Source: Brachypodium distachyon (taxonomy: Eukaryota; Streptophyta; Magnoliopsida; Poales; Poaceae). Taken from it: a DNA stretch of 64,000 nt. Each line of letters starts with the position of its first letter. Position 1 is the stretch's first letter. The DNA lies in contig NC_016131.3 in the NCBI RefSeq assembly GCF_000005505.3, forward strand, positions 13,103,501 to 13,167,500. Direction: 5' to 3'. Below the pieces are notes generated by a model that saw only the letters and a program-made list of their open reading frames with translations, searched no databases and was not told where the DNA came from. Of the stretch, positions 57,301 through 64,000 are shown in pieces. The translations under genes and the position numbers were made by a program.

Positions 57301-59755
57301 ATGCCAAAAACGGCCTGCCAAACAGCCCACTAGCGTTTTTGAGTGTCTCTGGGCTGGGCCGGGCCGGGAAAAAACACTAGGCACTCAGAAAAAAACCCAG
57401 TGCCAAACAAGGCCTTATGGTTCTTTCTTGAATGTGGTGTAACCAGTGCAGAACTGAATGTTATAAATGATAATGAGATGTAGAGTAAGTTGTGATATAC
57501 ATTTCTGCAATTTTTTGAGATCTAACTACACACCTGCAATTCTTTCTTGAATGTGGTATAACCAGTATAGAAGTAAATGTTAAATAATCATGAGACATAG
57601 AGTAAGTTGTGATCTACGGAGCAGAGCACCTGATAATCTCTTGAGAATTGGTAGAAATCTCTGAGTTCAGTAGCAAATTCACATTTTTCACCTTCTCACT
57701 TATGGCATTTAGATGTGCAATATAGGAAACTTATATCTGTATTAGTATTACTGGCTCACCTGTGCTGCCAAAATTTCAGATTGATGAAACAATGAAAGAA
57801 GCTATCCAAAGGGACTGCACACGTTATGCTCCTGGAATTGAAATTATCAGTGTTCGTGTTACAAAGCCGAACATACCAAGTAGTATTAGGAGAAATTTTG
57901 AACTTATGGAGGAGGAGCGTACAAAGGTATGTGACAAAATTATACGTAATACATGTATCCCGTGCAAACATTGATGGACTCTTCCTGTCTATAATATGCT
58001 GTGTACTCCTTCTGTTGCAACATATAGAGCGCAGTTTGATTCGTCAAGACAAGGTTTTGGCCAACAGTTACTCTGTTAATATGTGCTCTCTGTGATAGAA
58101 AATCACGATCATAAGTTCTTTTGAATATGATTCTAATGACATCAGTTTTACGTCACGTAAATTGCATATTAATGGAGTAACTATTGGTCAAATCTTTGTT
58201 TTCACGAATCATATATGCCCCTACCTTTCGCAATGGAAGGACTACTAGGGATGTTATTATTGGTTTAGCATACAAAGTGAGGCGCTGGATTAATTGCTCT
58301 TTTGGACTAAAAATAAAAGGAAAAAGGGATTTTTGGGCCTTCAATATTGATAGTTGATACTTAAAAAGGGCCACTATCAATTTATGATCTTGCAATCTTG
58401 CTTTTCAAGTACAACAGTGGAAGACTCCTGACTTGAGAACTTAGAATCCACCCTGACGTCCTTACATTCTTTTTAGGATTAGGAATAGGTTTAAGCAGAC
58501 CTTCTTTTGACATATCTATCCTGTTCTTATTTGGTGACTCAATTGTTCATGTTGCAGATAACTGTATGGCAAAGTATCAGGTGAAAACCACCCTTACGGT
58601 GCAAACTGTGAAAACTTTGTGGAAACCATGTTTACAAGTTTCAAAAATTTAAGTTGTGCTAATTTCAAAAGCTGCTTCCTGAATGCACATATATTCCTAG
58701 TAGGACTTGTTATCAATGTTTTTGACCCCTATCTCATGCTATCATTGTGAGGCAATAATGCTTTACTAGACCATCGAGCTTTTCTTAAAGACTTGATCAA
58801 CAGGCAGTGGCAACTGTAGTGTTTTTATTAAGACAACAGCAAGCACGCCTCGGCAGGCCGAGCCTCTCATGTGTTTGGGTGGGGTGTGTACCCGCGCCTC
58901 TAGCCAACCGCACAAAACTCCGTTCTCCATCATCAAGCTTTTTTAAAATCATGATATACGAATCTCTGATAGCAGTACTGCAGCAGCTTTCAGGCTGAGC
59001 AGCTCATTATTCTATGCTTTTCTGAGATATGAAGTTGCATAACAAATACTCACATGAATGGTCGCTTATGTTGCTTTAATGCTGAAGGTTTTGATATAAT
59101 GTCGCTGATGTAATGGCATCTTGTCAGTGTAACTTTAAGGATTGGAGGATGTCTTCTGTGAACTCAATTGACAGTATTTTCAATCAACAGGCGCTGATCG
59201 CTATGGAAAGACAAAAGGTGGCGGAAAAGGAGGCAGAAACTCAGAAGAAGATCGCACTATCTGAAGCAGAAAAGAATGCACTGGTGAGCAAGATCCTCAT
59301 GCAACAGATGCTGACGGAGAAGGACAGTTCCAAAAGGCAGCAGCAGATTGATAATGAAATGTTTCTTGCTCGAGAGAGAGCCCTGACAGATGCAAACTAT
59401 TACAGGCATATCAATCATTGTTGTTTCTTAATTTGTCCTGCTCATGCATGCTTCTCGTTGACTGATTTGATTTGTTCACGTCTGTCTAGGATCACAAAGG
59501 AAGCAGAGGCCAACAAACTCAAACTTACTCCTGCATATCTTGAGCTGAGGTTCATTGAATCGATTGCCAATAACTCAAAGATTTTCTTTGGTGAAAAGGT
59601 ACTGAATTTGTGTGCATGATTCTCTTTTGCATATTTGGTAGAGTTCTGGGCTGAGTTGTCTGGATATTCTGCAGATCCCAAACATGATTATGGATCAAAG
59701 GATGATTCGGAATTACCTTGATCCTGCTTCAGGCAAGGACCGTTTAGAAATATAG
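51382..59755 (+). CDS. Erlin-like SPFH/prohibitin-domain ER membrane protein
   Basis: Nine exons: 51382-51543, 54083-54185, 54265-54332, 54482-54541, 54631-54789, 57780-57926, 59191-59405, 59490-59598, 59675-59755; together 1104 nt, 367 aa. N-terminus Pro/Ser/Gln-rich (1-39), one membrane segment (about 40-64), then the SPFH domain ([53 protein letters not shown]). A coiled-coil tail follows ([20 protein letters not shown]) and the conserved end [14 protein letters not shown]. Animal erlins form ER lipid-raft-like rings that handle ER-associated degradation; the same role here is inferred. Introns 3 and 7 begin with GC (CAG|GCAAGT and ACAG|GCATAT). Intron 1 is 2.5 kb and intron 5 holds a 2.6-kb transposon. 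No coding disruption seen. Confidence 0.92.
54821..57414. mobile_element. PIF/Harbinger-like element (2.59 kb) in erlin intron 5
   Basis: Ends GGCCTTGTTTGGCAGCACTG and CAGTGCCAAACAAGGCC (with an extra ...CCAG) form short inverted repeats. TTA is duplicated at 54818-54820 and 57415-57417, the PIF/Harbinger/Tourist signature. Contains a nested Stowaway MITE (55151-55263) and a GC-rich stretch (about 56830-57290) with open frames on both strands but no transposase DDE motif recognised. Probably non-autonomous. Confidence 0.75.
55151..55263. mobile_element. Stowaway MITE nested in the PIF/Harbinger-like element
   Basis: 113 bp, starts CTCCCTCCGTCCCATATTAAG, ends TAATACGGGACGGAGGGAG, TA duplications at 55149-55150 and 55264-55265. 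Near-intact ends suggest a younger insertion than the diverged copy at 751. Confidence 0.88.
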
Positions 59756-60600
59756 TGGTGTCTTCTGTGAATTTGAAGGACCATTGGAAAGTTGCATGTT
59801 CACTATTCATGTGCCCTGTCAGGCACATCTAACGTCCTTGTAATATTTGGCTGTATTAGTACTACTCCGTTCAGCATATTAGCTGGAACAATCTGCACGT
59901 CCTTTTGATCTGTAAGAAATGGAGAGCTCTTAACTGGGATGCGATGCAACTGATAGTCTGCAGAACTGAAAGCTTGCCCAGGTTGGCTTGACAGAAATAC
60001 AAGGTTGTTTGCTTCATCAAGATTCGGGATGGAAAGAATACACAATCCAGGGTTTTCGTCTGAACTTTACTCATCACGTTCTTCTAAAAAATTTACTGAT
60101 CACGTGGGATCAATGCTTTTGGTGTGGCTGCTGGCTATAATTCGAAAGACGGGAAAAGCAGTTTTCTTTAACCTAAACGCTAATTGATGCGGCTGCACTG
60201 TTTTGTGTTTACCGGCGCACCCACCATAGCCGTCTGATTCAATGAGCAGATTCTTGACGAGATTTTGCTCTTACGGGCTGGGCTTTTAAAAAAACCAGCT
60301 GGCCCGGACTGGTTCGGGCTCAGCCCGACATGCCAGCCTGCGACTCACCTGTGGCTGTAACATGGCCTCAAGCTCGTGGGCTGGCGTAGCATGGCACGGG
60401 CTGTTTAGCTCAGGCATGGAAGCATAACATCCACCCTAGGGTTCCTTGCTCCGTCGGCATCTCTGATTTTGGCGATGAGTTCCACTTAATCTATCGATCC
60501 AATTCCTCCTAGACCTCATGTTTCTGCTGGTTCTTGGGCTGATTAAGGGGATAGCTGGCCCATCTACCCGGCCTTGGTTCTGTAGAGACAGAGCTAGGGT
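59756..60600. other. 3' region of the erlin-like gene and spacer
   Basis: Presumed 3' UTR of the erlin-like gene followed by mixed sequence. No gene motif recognised before the LINE. Confidence 0.4.
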
Positions 60601-60666
60601 TTTCGATCGCGAGATCTGTTTCTGTTTCGAGTTTTGACGGCGTGGAGGTGTGTTCTGCTCTTGATC

Positions 60667-61600
60667 ATGGCGAGTTTCTCTACGTCTTCGGCGGCGTGGA
60701 AAGATGGTGAAGGGTTGGAAAGAGCTTTGGAGAAACTGGTGCTACGGGAGGGAGAACTTGACGACGTGGTCATTGATGAGGCCGAGGTGGCTACGCCGAT
60801 GGCGCTAGAGACTCCCTGGTTAGCGCTCGCGAGGGTCCACACCACCAAGCCCTTTAGGGTCACAACGTTCAAAGAAAAGATGCGCATGATCTGGAACTTG
60901 TCGCAGGAACTAGAGATCCGGGAAGCAGGTGATAATCTTTTCCTTGTCAAGTTCTATTGCCTCGGCGACTGGAAGAAGGTCATGCACCAAGGTCCTTGGT
61001 TGTTTTGGGGATTCATGGTGGTGATGGCAAATTATGATGGCGTAGCAGACAAAGCATCTATTCCTCTCGATCGTGTGGCGGTCTGGGCACAGATCCACTC
61101 AATCCCTGAGCTTTACAGGAGGCAATCTGTCGTGGATCAGTTAGCAAGGAGGATCGGTAAAGTGCTTAGTGTGGAGATGAATCCGCCAAAATATTATGAG
61201 GGTGACTATGTCTAGGTTCGTGCTAGCATTGATGTCCGTGAGCCGGTAATTCGTGTTGTACCTCTTAGAACTCCATCCCATCGGAGTGCATGTTGCTGGA
61301 TGTCAAGTATGAGAAACTAGGGTTTTTATGTGATGTTTGTGGTCTCTTTGGCCATGACCTGGAGGAGTGTGGTGATGGTGTGCACGAGGGGGAGGAATTG
61401 CAGTATGGCAAGTGGCTTCTTGCTACTCGTCGGGTCGTGGCTAGAACGTTCTCATTTGCACCACGCGCCCCTTCTGCAGGGCACCGAGGAGGGAGAAGTG
61501 CTGGCCGTGGAAGGGAGAATGTGTCGTTGAAGAGGTCATCTCAGGAGGCGGACCTTCTGAAAAATCGGTATGGTCGACTGGGGGGGGGAATAGGCGACTA
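60667..61600 (+). pseudogene. LINE ORF1 (nucleic-acid-binding, DUF4283 plus zinc knuckle)
   Basis: From ATG 60667 (MASFSTSSAAWKDGEG...), the DUF4283-like region spans FREVTTFKEKM-like VTTFKEKMRMIWNL, FLVKFYCLGDWKKVMHQGPW and VAVWAQIHSIPELYR. A TAG at 61213-61215 ends it after 182 codons. The CCHC-type knuckle lies further on in a different frame (CDVCGLFGHDLEEC, about 61332-61373). Sequence is then cut by an inserted repeat. In plant LINEs this protein binds the element RNA. Confidence 0.8.
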
Positions 61601-62805
61601 ACAAATTTTACTTTTACCTTTTCTTTTCTTAAAAGATACAAACACTTAATCCTAGGGTTTACTAAATTCTCTAAAGTGAATGCAACTCTAGTATGAAGTG
61701 CAATAGCCGAAGCAACAATATAGATAGCAAGAATGTAAAGGGGTGAAAATGATATCACACAAGAGACGAAAATTTTCACCAGAGTTCCACCGATTAGGGT
61801 AGATGTACGTCTTTGTTTGGAGGAGTGCTCTACCACAAAGGTAGAGGTGCCACAAAGGCTTACTCTATTCTCCTCTCACAATACCACGAAGGTGAGGTGA
61901 GCTCCACTAGTGGCTTCCTAGGGGGTGAAGTCCAAACACTTACAAACATGACCAGCGCTAGCTCCACAACTCAGTTGGAGGTTCCCAATCTAATCCCCAA
62001 GCTCCTCACACCAAGGGAGAGCTCAAGGCAACCGCTTCCGTCTAGGGCTCCCAAAGACCCAAGAGAAACGAAATCCACAAACGAAACAAGAGGAATCAAC
62101 TTTTTGACTTGGGTGAAACCCTAGATCAAGATATTCTCCTCCAATCCTCAAACAATTAAGAATTGAGAGTGGCTAGGGAGGGAGATCTTGGAGATTTAAA
62201 CTTTTGTGTTCTTGGGGAGAGAAATGGTGTTCTTGGCTGTTTGCTCACGCAGTTGGCTCGTTGGGGACGAAGGGGTATATAAATGGGGTCCCCAAAAATC
62301 GAGCCGTTAGACACAGACATGGGACAGGCCGAAACTTCCTATGTTGAGCCGTTCCGGCTAGCCAGAAGTTCCGAATAATCGCCGAAAATTCCACATATTC
62401 CGGATGCCCTAACCGAGAGCACCCGGAAGTTCGGGTGGAAGTTCACCCGGAACTTCCGCCGCCTGGGAACCTGGAATGGCCAGAACTGGGTTTTGAACTT
62501 GGGTTCTTCTGTCATCTTTCTGGGTAGGCCTTTTAATGGGTGCAATTTTGTGTAGATGTGTATGTGAAATTGATTCACCCGTTACCTTTCCTTGTGGATT
62601 CACTCTTAATAGTACGAATGTCCTACGACCGAAATCAACCAAAAAAGCCGCTAAACACCACTAAGCTTCTTTCATTTTAGAGGGTCCACGAATCGTCTTG
62701 TGCCAAGTTCTTTATAAAATCTGAAATGCTTAGCACACGATTATATAACATAACACGTTGTCATCACCACCAAAACCACTTAGGAGAGAAATGCCCTTTC
62801 ACCTT
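61575..62805 (-). repeat. Repeat inserted in LINE ORF1 (LTR-like, unclassified)
   Basis: The LINE homology stops at a run of nine G (about 61579-61587) and resumes only beyond about 62805. Read on the minus strand the insert begins TGAAAGGGCATTTCTC and has a TATA-like TTTATATACCCC (about 62274-62285). It also has repeated GGAAGTTC/GAACTTCC phrases (62360-62460). The layout resembles an LTR, but the ends and target duplication could not be fixed. Confidence 0.4.
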
Positions 62806-63145
62806 CCTACGGAAGAAGATCTGAAGGACACGACGTCCAGCCCGGCAAAAGTGCACGTGGCCGGCCTTGATGGGGAGGGGAATAATTCTTAAGATAAGAA
62901 GAATTCGCTCGCCATGAAGAAATTGGATATGGATGGGGACATGTAGGATGATCCGAGTAATAGTGATGTTGATATGGGCAATGGCAAGTTAGGCGAGAAG
63001 CCGACGGTTCCTAATTTGGTTCCTCCACACCCCCGCAATATACAAAACCTAATGATAGCAAGCGTGTCAAGCAGACCTCGTCTCCCTCGAAGGTACAAGG
63101 TGAAAAAGCAGGATCGGCGGCCTCCTTGGAGGACCGTCAAGCGCA

Positions 63146-64000
63146 ATGAGTATCATGAGTTGGAACTGTCATGGGATTGGCAACGACGTGATAGTTCGTG
63201 AGCTGCGCACTTTGGTGCGCCGGTTTGCCCCCTCGGTTCTCTGCCTACAAGAAACTCAAGTAGGGAGCTCGAGGGATAGGAATCTTGCTTTTACTCTTGG
63301 TTTTACTAATTCCTTTGCTTTTGGTAGTAGTGGTAGAAGTGGAGGGCTAGCTATGTACTGGAATAATGATATATCTATGGACTTGTTTCACTACTCGCAG
63401 CATCACATTGACATGCGTGCCCGTTCTGGTGATGGTGAGATGTGGCGGCTCACCTGTACCTATGGGGAAGCCAATGTCCGTGATAGGCATAAGACACGGG
63501 AACTCCTACGTTTTCTTAGAAGTGAATCTGATCTGCCATGGGTTTGCATAGGCGACTTTAATGAAGTTTTGTCCCAGGAAGAACATGTGGGTGTTGGTGA
63601 AAGAAATTCGGAACAGATGCCAGGCTTCCGTGAGGCAGTTGATCTTTGCGGTTTGTGTGACCTTGGCTTCAACGTAACCAGTTGGACTTTCGAGAAGAGG
63701 GTACGAGGTGGCTCATACACGAGAGTCCGCCTGGATCGTGCCCTTGCTTCCACAGAATGGTGGGCTTTGTTTCCTAATTTTGCGGCTGGTTTTCACCTGA
63801 CAGCTGCCAAGTCGGACCACTGCCCTTTACTTCTCAGAATGTCCGAACCTCCTCATGGCACTCGGGAAAGGAAGGAACGGATTTTTCATTATGAGAAAAT
63901 GTGGGAGACCCATGAAAATTTTAACAGTTTCGTGGCTAGCAAATGAAGGAGTGGGACTGATGTTGATCTTTACGAGAACTGCATGGGAAGTTACAATCGT
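63146..64000 (+). pseudogene. LINE ORF2, N-terminal endonuclease domain (partial)
   Basis: AP-endonuclease-type (exonuclease-endonuclease-phosphatase) domain with the expected motifs in order: MSWNCHGIGN (Asn), LCLQET (catalytic Glu), WVCIGDFNEVL (Asp/Asn), RLDRALAS, and AKSDHCPLLL (Ser-Asp-His). A TGA at 63944-63946 interrupts the frame, which is open again to the window end (GTDVDLYENCMGSYN). The RT part is outside the window. Confidence 0.88.

Larger units (their letters stand above)
60600..64000 (+). mobile_element. L1-type LINE retrotransposon, runs off the right edge
   Basis: ORF1 (60667-61600) has a DUF4283-like domain and a CCHC zinc knuckle; ORF2 starts at 63146 with an endonuclease domain. 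The order and domains are typical of plant L1 LINEs. ORF1 is interrupted by a TAG, by frameshifts and by an inserted repeat (about 61575-62805). ORF2 has an in-frame TGA at 63944. RT lies beyond the window. The element is defective as seen. Confidence 0.85.

Noticed and set aside
56640..57384. Captured gene inside the PIF/Harbinger-like element
   Set aside because: Open frames exist on both strands but their composition is biased and no motif could be named; kept only as a GC-rich block.
61330..61530. Second plus-strand frame over LINE ORF1
   Set aside because: The overlapping frame encodes the CCHC knuckle CDVCGLFGHDLEEC, so this one is a shadow.

Overview
This is plant nuclear DNA from a grass, most likely a Pooideae/Triticeae species (wheat, Aegilops or barley relatives). 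The basis is intron-split eukaryotic genes with GC-rich first exons, many 'CTCCCTCCGT' Stowaway MITEs flanked by TA, Tourist-type MITEs, Mutator-like elements with 9-bp target duplications, and nested Ty3/gypsy LTR retrotransposons. All assignments are by eye from motifs; no database search was run.

Three genes look intact. (1) 1300-8738, minus: an organellar ClpB/Hsp100 disaggregase in 10 exons that join to 970 codons plus stop. A 956-bp Mutator-like element sits in intron 3 and two Stowaway MITEs in intron 6. (2) 24073-25152, plus: an intronless three-finger C2H2 (ZAT-type) repressor with an L-box and a C-terminal EAR motif. (3) 51382-59755, plus: an erlin-like SPFH/prohibitin ER membrane protein in 9 exons (367 aa). 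Two of its introns appear to start with GC, and a 2.6-kb PIF/Harbinger-like element occupies intron 5. A probable last exon of another gene lies at 348-474, convergent to ClpB. A multi-exon gene remnant of unknown function lies at 34.2-35.4 kb.

The rest is mainly transposons. 11.2-22.1 kb is a nest of broken gypsy elements: element A (LTR, gag, protease, partial RT) is split by two solo LTRs and abuts element B, which carries an antisense 'gypsy-type transposase' ORF and a 3' LTR. An AT-rich LTR-like piece and a second gag fragment follow. A relative of A in the opposite orientation (element C, 45.05-49.53 kb) contains another solo LTR and adjoins a 5'-truncated LINE. 25.47-30.84 kb is a large Mutator-like element with perfect 9-bp TSDs and at least two broken gene-like ORFs. 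38.42-39.35 kb is a small one, also with a perfect TSD. 42.6-44.6 kb is a transposon-derived stretch with an intact two-exon ORF and a tandem array of about nine hairpins, one of which carries compensatory stem changes. 60.6-64.0 kb is an L1-type LINE that runs off the right edge.

The cellular genes are unrelated in function (organelle protein disaggregation, transcriptional repression, ER membrane quality control). There is no operon-like logic; the organisation is single genes separated by, and carrying in their introns, layers of transposons.
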